NCBI GenBank assembly: GCA_900618795.1
Contig: UYJD01000011.1
Location: forward strand, 828,980 to 892,979
Source: Cyanodermella asteris
Lineage: Eukaryota > Ascomycota > Lecanoromycetes > Ostropales > Stictidaceae
Direction: 5' to 3'
Length of the DNA stretch: 64,000 nucleotides
Shown: in pieces, positions 9,667 to 20,691 of the stretch
Layout of the letters: each line of letters begins with the position of its first letter
How positions within the stretch are numbered: position 1 is the first letter of the stretch
Made by a program: the position numbers and the translations under genes
The notes under the pieces: model-generated
The model's input: the letters and a program-made list of their open reading frames with translations, nothing else
What the model was told of the DNA's origin: nothing
Database searches by the model: none

Positions 9667-10512
9667 ATGCGACAGCTTACGTCGCTGTTATGGAGCTTAC
9701 CGAAAGGTGCTTCGCGGTCGACAGCGAGGTCCGTCGGCCAGGACTTCTTCGGTAGCAACAGCATTCGCGGCCGGAGAGCCATCTCGCATACGCCACCGCG
9801 GCGAGCGACTCAAGAAGCCGCCAACGAACACTTTGAACGCTTACGGGAACCGTTCAAGGAGAAGAACCAGAATTCACTGTACGATGATGGATTGAACTGA
9901 GATGCAAGGCTTTTGTTCTGACACTTGGGCAGCTACTATGGGTTGAGTATCATCATCGGCACAATCACCGTGTCGTATGCTTCGGTACCGATGTATAAGA
10001 TGATATGCCAGCAGACTGGCTGGGGAGGACAACCAATCAAGTCACCATCGCACGGCGGTGGAGGACTGGAAGATCCCTCGACTCGACTCAATCCCGTTGA
10101 GCACCACCGGAGACTCCGCATCACATTCAACGGCTCGGTATCGGACGTTATGCCGTGGAAGTTCACACCACAGCAGCGGGAAGTGCGTGTCCTACCCGGC
10201 GAGACGGCTCTCGCCTTCTATACGGCAACGAACAAGAGCACGGAAGATATTATTGGAGTGGCGACATACAGCGTGACGCCCGGCCAAGTGGCCCCATACT
10301 TCAGCAAGATCCAGTGTTTCTGCTTCGAAGAACAGCGACTGAATGCTGGCGAGACGGTCGACATGCCCGTGTTCTTCTTCATCGACCCGGAATTCGTCAA
10401 CGATCCGGCTATGAATAGAATCGACACGATTACGCTAAGTTATACATTTTTCAAGGCAAGATACGACAAGAATGGAAACCTCACGCCAATGCCGGCATCG
10501 ATGGGCTTATAG
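9667..10512 (+). CDS. Cytochrome c oxidase assembly protein Cox11
   Basis: Exons 9667-9878 and 9933-10512 are joined over a 54-nt intron (GTACGA, branch CTGAC, CAG) and encode 263 residues. The first exon is a mitochondrial presequence rich in Arg and Ser. The single TM helix is at about residues 72-92 (YYGLSIIIGTITVSYASVP) and is followed by the conserved ICQQTGWGG. The intermembrane-space domain contains the copper-binding CFCF motif in KIQCFCFEEQ (about residues 199-202), PGETALAFYTATN and the C-terminal block FFFIDPE. Cox11 delivers copper to the CuB site of Cox1 in the inner mitochondrial membrane. The length and all key cysteines fit a functional protein. The split Leu codon at the splice site restores the SLYYGLS junction seen in the family. 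Confidence 0.96.
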
Positions 10513-12454
10513 CGGGGCCTGGAGGCGGAGGCGCAGACGCTGCAGCCTTGGAACAATCCTTGGGTTCTCTCCGTGTGCTAAGCTTCAACTTGGACTATAT
10601 GGGGGTTCTCCTATTTGGTGGCCAGACTCGGTTGTCCGTATGCTAGCGTTCTGGGCCGAACCAGACACGAAGGATGGCCAAGTCTGGCTTTCCTCACGAA
10701 GAGATCGATTTCTGGCTTATTGATCTTGTCGGACGATTGCTCCCCACATTACTCCCCACTATGTTTGAAAATGTTGGGGGAGCTCGTGTTGTTGCCTGTT
10801 AGGTGAAGCTGCGATCGACGTATATCGGGCCCGCGTGCCGATGTCATGTAAGATACGAAAATAGCTCGACATGCCTGCAAACGGCATCGAGAACAGTTAA
10901 GCGAGGCTCTTTGACTTGACAAATGATGGTTCACTGCCCGAACGAGCTTTTTTTGACCCATAAATCACATCATAAAGAATTTATGGAATGTTCCGAGCGG
11001 CCTGTGTTCTGATCTTGCCATCCGTGCAGCTCGTGTTACTTGCTGAAACTTTGGATTCACTTGGCGGCCGCGTCAATGTGCGTGAGTGATTGACTAGCAT
11101 GATGTCTTTTTCTTGTCTCTCCTGATGAAAGTTTTAGTGCGTGGCTATGCCCAACAGCTCGTTGCATACTTAGTGTTCTGCAGCCAAGTGGTGTTGGATG
11201 GCGACGAGGCATTAGTCTGCGTGGAGGAAATGACTCGCTTGCAAGGCTAACTTGGCCAAGCTAGTACTGAACCCAATCGTATCGGTCGTAGCTCAAGTCA
11301 ACAGCCACCACATGCGAAGATGGTTGACGAGCGGCATTGACTATGTCGACGCCCATTTACTCTGGCATCGACACAAGATGCCGCGGAGTGACGACATGCT
11401 GCATGTCAAGTATGCCACCCCGGTGGGATGGATGCCCCCTAAAAAAAAATTTCGATTCTCACGCTTGTCGATAGGACGGGATCAAGTGTGACCGATTGAC
11501 AAGATCCTTGACAGTGGCAGCATGATCGCCCTCATGCTGGCGGGGCCGGCCTCGTCTCACGGTCTCTGGACTCGAGGTAGTCTAAGTCACGGCCCACTCC
11601 GGACAGCGTCGGCGGACATCGGAGTCGGAGGCCATGGGTCCCAGCTGGCTATTCCGAGTACAGGCGAAACGATCTGCGACACGACCAGGCGATCGTGGCC
11701 GGTCTTGATGCTTGTCGGTTCGTTGTCAGATCTGTCAGGGCAAAGGCTGGTGAGCGAAGCCATGACACAGGTGGCAGCAGGGCGATGCATGGGTTGAGGG
11801 CGATCCCGTGTCATTGAGACCGCCGATTGAGCACAGCAGACGCAGTCAGAGAAGCATGTGTGTCGGTCACATCGCAAAGCCCTCAAATCCTCGCAACAAG
11901 AGCCGAAGTTGGGGCTGGAACGCCATGTTAAACAGTCAGCTGGTCAGATCGCAAATAGAACAGCGGCTCTGCTGTGGCACGAGCAACAAAGTGACACTCG
12001 CCGTGCAAGTTGCCGTGACATTGATGGCATGCTGGGAGTTGGGGGATTGAGAATCTTGATCAGGCCAAGTTTACGAGCGCAGCGATTGTTGCGGCTATTG
12101 CGAGCGAGGCCGTGAGCGACCACGACGTTACGATTCCGAAGCAGCGCCCTGGGATTAGTCAATCATTTTGACCGTAGACGAGACCTCAAACAAGGTCACG
12201 GCGCATTGGGGATACTCCGACCTGACAGGTGGCTGTCCAGTGTCCACAAGACGCTGAGTGACTGCTGCGCCCGGTCGAAGACGACGTCAACGACCAAATG
12301 AGCAGCCGGCAACAACCATCATGGGAAGGAAAAATTGTACAAGCTGGCGGACGAGGTTACGTGTATCTCTTCCTTGATGGATCGGAGGGCGCTGATCAAC
12401 CGGGGGAGGTGTTCGAATGGTGGCGTGGCGCCTCAGTAGCATGGCTCCTGTTGT
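10513..12454. other. Intergenic region
   Basis: About 1.9 kb downstream of COX11 holds no gene I can support. Open frames on both strands are short, mutually overlapping and without domain-like composition. A run of nine A occurs near 11441. Confidence 0.5.
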
Positions 12455-12697
12455 CTAGAGGCAAGAACGGGACAGGATGCAAACGTGGCTGTTGCAAATT
12501 TCAATGTCCGTAACCTGGTTTGCTGCTTGTCGCAGGGGAAGCACGCGACGCTGCCGTCTTCGGCTCGACCCCCAAGAATAGACGGACGTTGTCCCTTTTC
12601 CGAGTCGTGCCAGTTCTATTCTGGGAATGTGGCAAGTGTCGGTCGCTGGAGGCAGCAACAACAACAACAATGCGAAGACGAAGATGGAGAATAGCAT
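12455..12697 (-). CDS. Possible small secreted protein (weak)
   Basis: An ATG at 12697 opens an 80-residue frame that begins MLFSIFVFALLLLLLPPATD, a good match to a signal peptide, followed by a short mature region with four cysteines and several Arg. The hydrophobic Leu run is encoded by a CAACAA-type simple repeat on the opposite strand (12658-12671), so the resemblance could be an accident of low complexity. There are no paralogues in the window, no other support and no known family. I list it only as a candidate. Confidence 0.2.
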   Translation of the reverse strand: MLFSIFVFALLLLLLPPATDTCHIPRIELARLGKGTTSVYSWGSSRRRQRRVLPLRQAANQVTDIEICNSHVCILSRSCL

Positions 12698-13695
12698 TGT
12701 CGTGTTCGGAGTCTGGCCAGACGTTCTGGCCTGGCAAGACTCGAGATGGTGAGAAGTACGCTGTGGGTGGGTGGCTGCACGGGCTCCGGGGCAGGGCATG
12801 GGAGTGTGCACGATCCCTGGTGGCGGCGATTTAAGCATGGACCGAGTCAAGTCCGGTCGAGAGCGGTGACTTGTGAGTGGCAGGGAGCAGGAAAGGAGAC
12901 GGCATGTTTCGTTGGAGTTCAGAGTTTCCTGGGCTTTGCGTTTGCCAGAAATAGGCGCCGCCGACGCAGATCGCTGAGACTCGCGACACTTCACTCCACA
13001 GAATAACACTGCAATGCTCCAGTGCTAACAAGTACCAACAAATGCTAACAAATACTAACTAAAGGGGCCGCAGACATGGCCTGCTCGCCCTTCTCCACAC
13101 TCCCACGCCCTAACAGATAGTCACACTCGTCGCGCCAGCCGCCCCGAATCTTTATCTACTTCCAGAACCGCTTCTCTTCCCGCCCCCGAAACTCGACATG
13201 GTCCCACCCTGAGACACATCTTGTCTCGCCTGCCTCTCGCATCGTTGCCATTCTCGTCCCAGCTGCCCCCAATTCCGATCGCCGAACCAAGAGTGCGCCG
13301 TCCCGTAGCGGGCCCAATCTTGACCCTCGGACCAGTGGATCCCCAATTCACCATCGACTTCTAACTTTCCAGCCATGCCCGCCTTGCCTGTCTGAGACGG
13401 CTTAGCGATGAGAAGGCAAGGAAACATCTTACAAACTTAAACACGCGACCACGGCTACCGCTTGTGTTGTTCGCGCATCTTCCACTCGACTCGAGAGCGC
13501 ATTGCTCCTCCACCACGCCCGCGACCTGGTGTTCGCGCGTACAACGAGGTCCTGTACGATTCAGTACCTTCCTACTTGCTTGCCTCACTCACTGAGGAGT
13601 GACATACGGGTCCCCTATCTTTACCCATACTTCACATCACCTCGACTTGGACTTCTCCTCACTTACCCATCATACCTGCCAGCACATAACCAGCC
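12698..13695. other. Upstream region of the disordered protein
   Basis: This holds the presumed promoter and a long pyrimidine-rich leader (about 13540-13695) of the gene that follows. It includes a loose ACTAAC/GCTAACAAA repeat near 13015-13060. No gene is supported. Confidence 0.5.
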
Positions 13696-14898
13696 ATGCT
13701 CACCCTCTCCATCCCTACACAGAACCACTTTGGCTCGCCGACACTATCACCGGCCAGCTCACCAACAGCATCCTCACGGCCTTCATTGACACCCGCCCTC
13801 CGACCGCCCACATTAATGAATCCAGCAGCCCCTTCACGCCGTTCCATGATGCCATCTCAGGGCTGCGGCAAGCGCCCAAAGCTCTCCCTCCAGACCTCGA
13901 TTCTACCTCAGCCCGTCAGCCCGTCACTGCCTCTCCCCTGCAGCGCCGATACACCTACGTCTCGCAACACTCTCGCAAACTCGTTTCGCAGCCCGGGACC
14001 CGACAAGCAGTCGCAGACACCGCACACACAGCAATCGTTCGAGCGCGTCGAGTCTGCGCATCAGACATTGGGAAAGGAGAATGCGCCGTTGCCATACGGC
14101 GTTGAATGCGCCGAGAGAGGAATTCTGAAGAACACGCCGCTCGCGAAGCTGATCAGGTCGCGAAAACTGGAAAAGAAGAGGAGCAACGGCGGCGCCGGGA
14201 CGGCGATCAAGTTCGTGGAAGAGCCCCAGCTCATCCCACGACCACCACAAGACTCCGAGCCGGATGTCGACATGATGGACGGCGACGTCGAAGAACACGG
14301 GTCAGCGGCGCTTTCAAACGAAACTGTCTCTACGCCCACCTCGTCCGACTCGCAGCCCAAATCCAGCAGCAGCAGCGCAGAATGGTCCCGCCTCCGCGCC
14401 CACCGCTCCGCAAACGAAGGCCGCGAACTCCGCCGCGGCGGCTCCACGCCCCTCACATCCGCCTCCGCCTCCTCCAGCTCCAGCACCAGCAACGCGACAC
14501 CCGCGTCCCCCGCCCCCAGCGACGACTCTGCCGACTTCCACCCTCCCCAGACCCCCGAGACGCCCTCTCCCGCTCAGCCGCGCGACTGGGTCTGGACGCT
14601 GGGCGACGATTTCCACAACACCAATACCAAGCACCCCGACAGCAACGGGAGCTGGACCCCGTACACCCCACCGGATTCTGGGGACAATTCCCGTCGGTCG
14701 TCCAACGCCGACGGCCCGCAGACGGGGACCGGTGGTGATGGTGGTGGCGTGCCGATTGCCGTTCCGGTGCCGACGAGACGGACGCTGGGGGCTGCGATCA
14801 AGAGGATTCCGTGCATGGGCGGGCCGCCCAGGTTGCCGGATACGCCCGACTCGGCGGACGACCGAGATGCAGAACGAGAGCCCGGTGGAATTTGGTGA
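13696..14898 (+). CDS. Ser/Pro-rich disordered protein, function unknown
   Basis: This single-exon frame of 400 residues starts at the first ATG after a C/T-rich leader, and most of it is low-complexity Ser, Pro and Thr. Short ordered-looking islands stand out: GCGKRPKLSLQTSI near residue 60, TPTSRNTLANSF near 87, a basic helix-like patch ILKNTPLAKLIRSRKLEKK near 143-161, an acidic stretch around 190, and DWVWTLGDDF near 297. Islands of the first, second and last kind recur, as I recall, in a poorly characterised family of fungal proteins, so this is likely a conserved but unnamed gene. Several Ser/Thr-Pro sites suggest phosphorylation. There is no TM segment or signal peptide. It converges on RRP12, with 356 bp between the stop codons. 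Confidence 0.7.
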   Translation: MLTLSIPTQNHFGSPTLSPASSPTASSRPSLTPALRPPTLMNPAAPSRRSMMPSQGCGKRPKLSLQTSILPQPVSPSLPLPCSADTPTSRNTLANSFRSPGPDKQSQTPHTQQSFERVESAHQTLGKENAPLPYGVECAERGILKNTPLAKLIRSRKLEKKRSNGGAGTAIKFVEEPQLIPRPPQDSEPDVDMMDGDVEEHGSAALSNETVSTPTSSDSQPKSSSSSAEWSRLRAHRSANEGRELRRGGSTPLTSASASSSSSTSNATPASPAPSDDSADFHPPQTPETPSPAQPRDWVWTLGDDFHNTNTKHPDSNGSWTPYTPPDSGDNSRRSSNADGPQTGTGGDGGGVPIAVPVPTRRTLGAAIKRIPCMGGPPRLPDTPDSADDRDAEREPGGIW

Positions 14899-15254
14899 AG
14901 ACGGCACTGATGCTTGAAAAGGGTGGAAAGTAGAGAGCTATTTGCTTGGTCGGCTCTTCTCGCCGTCTTGGGATTGTTTTCACTCTTTTTTCTCTTTTTC
15001 TTCTTCTTTCTCCTCCCTTTGGAGACTAGGTTTAGATACCCTTTTGCAGACGATGGGCCACGGAGCTCGTCACCGCAGTTTGATGGCGCACGAAAAGCGC
15101 TCAACATTCAAATGCAATTCTCACATACTTTCGTATCATACTTCACTCGTTGCAACGTGACGATCCTGGTCGTTGACAGCAGTAGACGCCTTTTCAAATC
15201 CGTAAACGCCTTCGTCGGGCAAAGTCTCAAATTTTCACAATCGTGCAATTTTCC
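14899..15254. other. Convergent 3' region
   Basis: These 356 bp lie between the stops of the disordered protein and RRP12. They include a TTCTT-rich pyrimidine tract near 14980-15020. They presumably hold both 3' UTRs, and no gene is seen. Confidence 0.6.
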
Positions 15255-18200
15255 TCAAAACTTCCTTCTCGGTGGCTTTGCACCACCACCACCTCGTCCG
15301 CCCCGTCCGCCGAAACTGGCCTTGCCCACTCTCCCACCAGCGACATGCTTCCCATGCCCGTTTCCACCACCACCGCCGCCGCCGCCACCTCTCCCCCTTC
15401 CAAACCCACCGTGTCCACCTCTCGGACTCTTCCCACCGCCCACGCTCCCGGCGCTATTCGACCTTCCTCTTTTTCCCCTGATCGCCTTTGCAACCTCATC
15501 CTCGTCGACCTCCATATCCCCGTCGTCGTCGCCGTCGCCGAGCTTGTTACTGAACTTCAACTTGCCCTTTTGACCCCTCCTGGGTGCTTCGCGGCCCTTG
15601 ATCGCGTCGACGTACGCATTGATGCCCTTTTCGAGCGAGACTCCGTCCATGTCCGTGTCCATGACCATGTCGTCGTCGTCTACCTCATCGTCACCGCCAA
15701 AGATGAGTTTCCCGTCCAGATCCGTCTTGGCTTTTGTGCGCATGCCCTTCTCCAGAGCGCCCTTGAAGCGGACGGGTCGAGTAGTCGAGATGCTAGCCAG
15801 AGCTTTACGATCAAGCAGATCAAGCGGTTCGTCTTCGTCTTCAATAATATAGCTCCTCCCTCCCTTGCCGGTCTGCCTCGATCCGGTACCGGACATCTCT
15901 TCGTCGCTCCCAGCTGCGTCTTCCGAGTCCTCGCTCTCGCTGCCGTAGACCGCTTCGTCGAATTCGCTTTCAAACTTGCCGCGACGACGCGACTGTTGGT
16001 CGTCGCCGTCTTCGCCTGTGCCGCCGGCCTTGGCTTCGTCGCGCTTTCTCTTGCTGCGTGCTTTGGTCTTGCGGATGTTTTGGATGAGTTTACGGTCGGC
16101 CTCCGGTGTCAGCCTCTCGATGACGTCTGCGCCGAAACGCCTCATGAGCCGCTCGAGGATGTGTTTGACTTTGCTCCTGAAACGAGCCTTGTGCTCGTGG
16201 CTCCAGCCGACGAGGCTGGGCACCATCGAGGGTAGGCGAGGGCGGACGATACTGTCTGGTAAGCTGACTGCGGCGACTTTGACGAAACCGAGGGCGCTGC
16301 GGACGATTTCGCGGTTGGTGCTCTGTAGGAAGAGGTCGAGGGTCGCGACTAGCTCCTCGATGACAGACTCGGCAAGCCGTGAGCGGAATTCGAACAGGAT
16401 GCGAGTCAGGGCAGCAATGCTGGCGCTGACCATGTGTGGAGTCGTGCCGGCGAGGCCGACACCAACCATTGTGAAGTATTCTTCAAGACTGGCCGGGACA
16501 TCAGCTTCGTTCTCGGGCATGCCTGGAATCTTGCTCTTGGCAATGATGTTGCCTGGCGCGCCCATCTTCTCGCCCATCAGGACGAGTGTATCAAATGCAG
16601 CTGTGCGGGCCTTCTCGTTAACTTCCTTCGCTGCGATGACGACTTCATCCAGGATAGAGAATATGAAGTGCAAGTCGCTCTCGTCTGGAATGTGCTGCAC
16701 CACGATCGAGATCGCATCAAGACGGTCTCGTCGAGCAGGGGCGGAAGCTGTCGATGCAGTTTCGATGAGAAGCTGCTGTAGCTCGGTGTTTCTTTCCCGA
16801 AGTGCCTGCACGCCGATAGGGGATGTCGCCAGCCGCGGAATAAGTTTGTAAGCCTTCTTCTGAAGCTGAGGATCTTGGGATTGTGGCAGAATCTTTGAGG
16901 TGATGGCGAAGAGAGTAGAGTAGCTTGTTCGAGGTAGGTGAACAGATAGTGTGATGATGAGATCCATGAGAGTATGGCTCGTGGATGGCATGGAATCTGC
17001 TGGCTTCTTTTGCTTCTGCTTATCAGCTTGCGTTTGAGGTTTGATATTGCTGAGCTCCGTTTCAAGCAACGAGACGACCTTCTCGAAAGTGGTCATCAAC
17101 TCCTGCTCTGGTGTTATGCTGAGGTATGCGTTGATGCATTGTAGGATATGCCCTCGGTACTGCGGTAATGTCTGACTGTAGACATTGAATAGGACTGCAA
17201 GAAGGTTTTCCGCGAACCCTGCAAGATGCTCGAGGTTCTTCTGTGCAGCGGCTTTTGTGATCCTTCGTTGTGCGACAAGATCCTCCTGTCCGTTCTCATT
17301 TTCAACAGCAACAATCTCCTTATTCGAGTCAACTAGAAGCTGTAAACCTCGGCATACATCAGAACGCAAATCCGTCTGTTGGTAGAGCAAATTGGAGAGC
17401 AACTCGGCAAATTGTTGGTCGAATGCCGTTGCGACGTCTAGCGGCAGTGTACAGTAGCCGGGTAGAGTCGCCCACGTCTGTTGCACCAATGTCTCGAAAA
17501 TCTTGACCTCCATCGTCTTCTCTTTGTCCTCATTGTTCACGACCTGTTGAAACAGATACTCGCTGAGCGGCACCATCTCGTCGCGGAAATGCTGTAGTTC
17601 GGTATTCACAATGCTGTCTCGCAGTATTGGCAGCAACCAAGCTCTTCCAGGCTGTCCCGATTTTGCTTTCTGCCTGATGAGGTTCAAGGGGAGCATATTG
17701 AGGACAGTCTGGGGGCCCATCGCCTCGATCGCCTTGGCAATTACGGCATCAGCTTCTTTCTTACCATTGAAGGACTCATCGCTTCGAAGGTCGCCGATGG
17801 TCTTGACAGCCTCTTCAAGCAAAGGGAATGAACGCCATCTGAATGCCTCGAGGGCAGCCGACACGACTGTAAAGGTCTCCATCCATGCGGCTTGGTACTT
17901 GACGCTCAGCAGCCTACTAACAACCTTACCCAGCTTGCCCATGGTCTTCTCGTCATATATTGAAGGCTCGAGAACGACGCTGTCTGGCACGCAAGTGGCG
18001 AGCAATGAAATGAGGCACTCTGAGGCAGATGTTCGAATGTTCTGGCTATGGCTTGCCAGAAACTCGGCGATCATGTCGAAAAGTTCGGGCAATTTCATAA
18101 AAGTGTCGTCAGGCTCGACTTGAGCACTCACATCATAAGCGCGGGCAAGGACTGCAATCCAGGGGGGGAGCAATTGAGCGTCGTCCTTGGATGGCTTCAA

Positions 18201-19163
18201 TTCTCCAATGACCTCCAGAAGTCTCGGCAGCTTTGCAGCACTTATGGCTGGCTCAGCAGCAATTCCGGTGAACATGGCCTCGAAAATCTCGAACGCGGCC
18301 ATGGTCAAGTACTCGGAGCTGGATTTTGCGACTGCGAGCAAGACCTCACACAGAGCATCTATCCTCTTGCTGGGCCATCCGTTGCAAGCCACCGCCACAC
18401 TTCGTACCAGCTGCAGTGCATGCATGAGCTCTGGTTGCCGCACATCGGTGCCGGTGGTGTGTGTCTTCTTGTTCTTCTTGCTGCCGGTAGCAGTCTCCCA
18501 GTATGCTTCGGCCGTTCTCTTCAATCCCGCCAGCGCCGTCTCGGCGCATAGATCTGCTGCAGGGTGGTCCAGACTAGGGCTAGGGGGCTTGTGCTGGAGA
18601 ACATTGGCCAGTGCATCCAGCGCTCGCCTCCTCACTTTCGGCCGTCCGTCGAGTGCAAGTGTGAGCAAGCCTGCCACGGCTGCTCGTGGTCCGACCTGGG
18701 TTTGTGGCAGAGCCCATGCGGCGGCATCTTGGACGACGAGGAGAGACTCGAGCGAGCCGACGGCTGCTCGTAGAAGTGATGCATCAGCGTCCTGTGCAGT
18801 GAGTGCAGGAGCAAGAAGCGTGAGAATCGGTGTGAACTTTGAGCGGAGGAGCGGAGCGGGAACGTATGAGGTGACGATGTCGAGGAGATAGACTATCGAG
18901 TTTGCAAGCGATGCATTGGTGATCCCGGTATCTGGATTGATCGCTTGACCTAGAAGCGCCAGCAGAGCTGCAAAATATGCGGTGGGGGTGAAATCGCTTT
19001 TCTGGGAGCGGAGGGTATCCTCGATTGCGGACAAAACGATGGAGGTCTGAAAGATGTCAGTGACGAGCTATCCCTGCATGCCACGCACACGCACCTCGCG
19101 CTGGCTCTCAAGATTCGGCGACTTGATTTTCGCAAGCTTCTCGTCCAAAGAAAGCCTGTCCAT
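15255..19163 (-). CDS. Ribosomal RNA processing protein Rrp12 (NUC173 domain)
   Basis: A short first exon, 19095-19163 (MDRLSLDEKLAKIKS..), is joined over a 48-nt intron to a long exon, 15255-19046, giving 1286 residues, close to the family norm. Rrp12 is a HEAT-repeat protein that binds pre-ribosomes and, with Ran and karyopherins, helps export of both subunits and pre-18S processing. HEAT-like helices fill most of the first 1000 residues, and the NUC173 region lies in the first half. The C-terminal 250 residues are charged: a KARSKRKRDEAK basic patch, acidic stretches (YGSESEDSEDAAGSDEE) and a terminal Gly/Arg-rich tail ending PPRRKF, as expected for a nucleolar RNA-associated protein. The N-terminal exon is chosen because it restores the usual ..TSIVLSAIEDTLR start of the family in frame. 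Confidence 0.95.
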
Positions 19164-19568
19164 TTTGTTGATGCGCGAGACAGCAGTCTCTGTCGAAGAC
19201 TCGGTTGGGCAAAGGTACAAAAAAAAGTTCTAGGGCACCAACTCCGGCCGCTGCGCTATCGATAAGTTCAGAGAAGCTCCCCGCGGGACGAGCCGTTGGC
19301 ACCAGCTTCTTGAGCTTCACCCGAACTTCTACAATATCTCCGGACGTTAATTACCTACAAACATGTCCGGCAGCTAGCAGCCCGACGATGACGCGCCAAG
19401 CTTGTCGCCTTGGAAATGAAACTTTGTCCTGTACTAGATGTGCGCGGCAAGGACGCGACTAAGCTGTCTGATTCACGAACTGCGTGCTCATTCGAATATC
19501 ATGCTTCAGTAGGATATATTTCGCTGTTCAACTATATGCGTGCAACAAAATTATTGGGGTATCTCTGG
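19164..19568. other. RRP12 upstream region
   Basis: This 405-bp spacer lies between the RRP12 start and the stop of the TMEM115-like gene on the same strand. It must contain the RRP12 promoter. No gene is seen. Confidence 0.6.
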
Positions 19569-20691
19569 TTATGGCTGATCGTTGGACCATTCTGGGGTGA
19601 ATTTGGAGCTCGGCCGATCCTCCCGATGCACCTCTGTGTTGTGACTGACAGTCGCAGACTCCGTCGCCCTTGGAGGAGGCGGTAAAGGCTGCGGAACACC
19701 GCTGGTCTGGTCGAGTCGCTCGTTCAACGCTTGCAAGGCAATAGCTCTCCTCCGCTCGGCGTCGTCGCTCCTGTTTACGGTAGGAAGCCCTCCATCAGCC
19801 CGAAGTCTTGCGTCTTGTGTGTTATCCGAGACGTGTTCCTCCGAAAATGTTGTGCAGAGACCAAGACCGACGAGGATGTTGTAGACGCCTTCTGAGACTG
19901 CAGCGATAGGACCGTGGATCTTGTCGGGCCAGAAATATGCAAATGCGAACGTTTCACTAGCGTCACCTCTAGCGGCGCTGGTCTCGCTTGCGCTCGGATT
20001 CAGATCGTCCGGTCTTTTCTGGTAGAAGCGCAGATATGTCCAAGCTGTGAGAAAGCCGGCCCACGCGAGTATGGCGGCCGTATCGGTGAACAGGACGAAG
20101 CCGGAGATTGTGTTCACGAGGAGGAAGATTGCAGGGAAGTGCTTGACGCGGATTCTGATGGAACCACGGAGAAGGCTCACAGTGTGCTCGGGGACTAGCT
20201 GCTTGAGTGTGACGAGGAAGCCAGCTTGGATGGCTATGGAGCCTTGGATGGAGGTATTGCTAGAATCATCAGCACTCGACCATGCCAACAAGCAGGGCAG
20301 GGACTCACAGCAGATTGTTGGACCTCGTCAAGGCATACGCAAGCATGTAGAGGACAGAGGTTATCAGGTTGGGGAGGATGGTCAAGAGGGCAATGAACCT
20401 GGCCAGCTCATGCTCGCCCCATGCTCTTTCTAGGTAGACTCCACCGAGGTAGAACCAGGCGGCAGCAACGGCGAGGGTGAAGAGGTTCTGCTCGGCAAAA
20501 GTAGCTGTGGCATACACCCAGGGGTATTTCCAGGACGTCTGAGGTGTCAGGGAGACCCATGGCAAGAGAGTTGATTTCCTAAAGTCCAATCCGAGACCAG
20601 CTCGCCGGGCGGCGGAGACCTGCCAGACAACAGAGACGACGATCAGGAGTGCGCAAAGAGCCCTAGTGACGGGAGGGAAGGTGAAACGCAT
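19569..20691 (-). CDS. TMEM115-like integral membrane protein (DUF1751, rhomboid-like fold)
   Basis: Exons 20309-20691 and 19569-20259 are joined by a 49-nt intron (GTGAGT..TAG) and give 357 residues. The protein matches the TMEM115/yeast YOL107W family: several hydrophobic segments in the first 230 residues, the YPWVYATATFAEQNLFTLAVA block with a polar Glu/Gln in the membrane, then LGGVYLERAWGEHE, FITLLT-like helices and a WTYLRFYQK segment. Human TMEM115 is a Golgi protein with a rhomboid-like fold that lacks protease residues and influences COG-dependent retrograde traffic. A Golgi location here is inferred from family. The last 130 residues are cytosolic, polar and disordered, with Pro-rich runs. 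The split Leu codon at the splice site gives RSNNLLNTSIQG in frame. Confidence 0.92.

Noticed and set aside
15243-16235. 330-residue plus-strand frame
   Set aside because: It lies wholly antisense to the C-terminal part of RRP12 and owes its openness to the skewed codon use of that charged, Gly-rich region.
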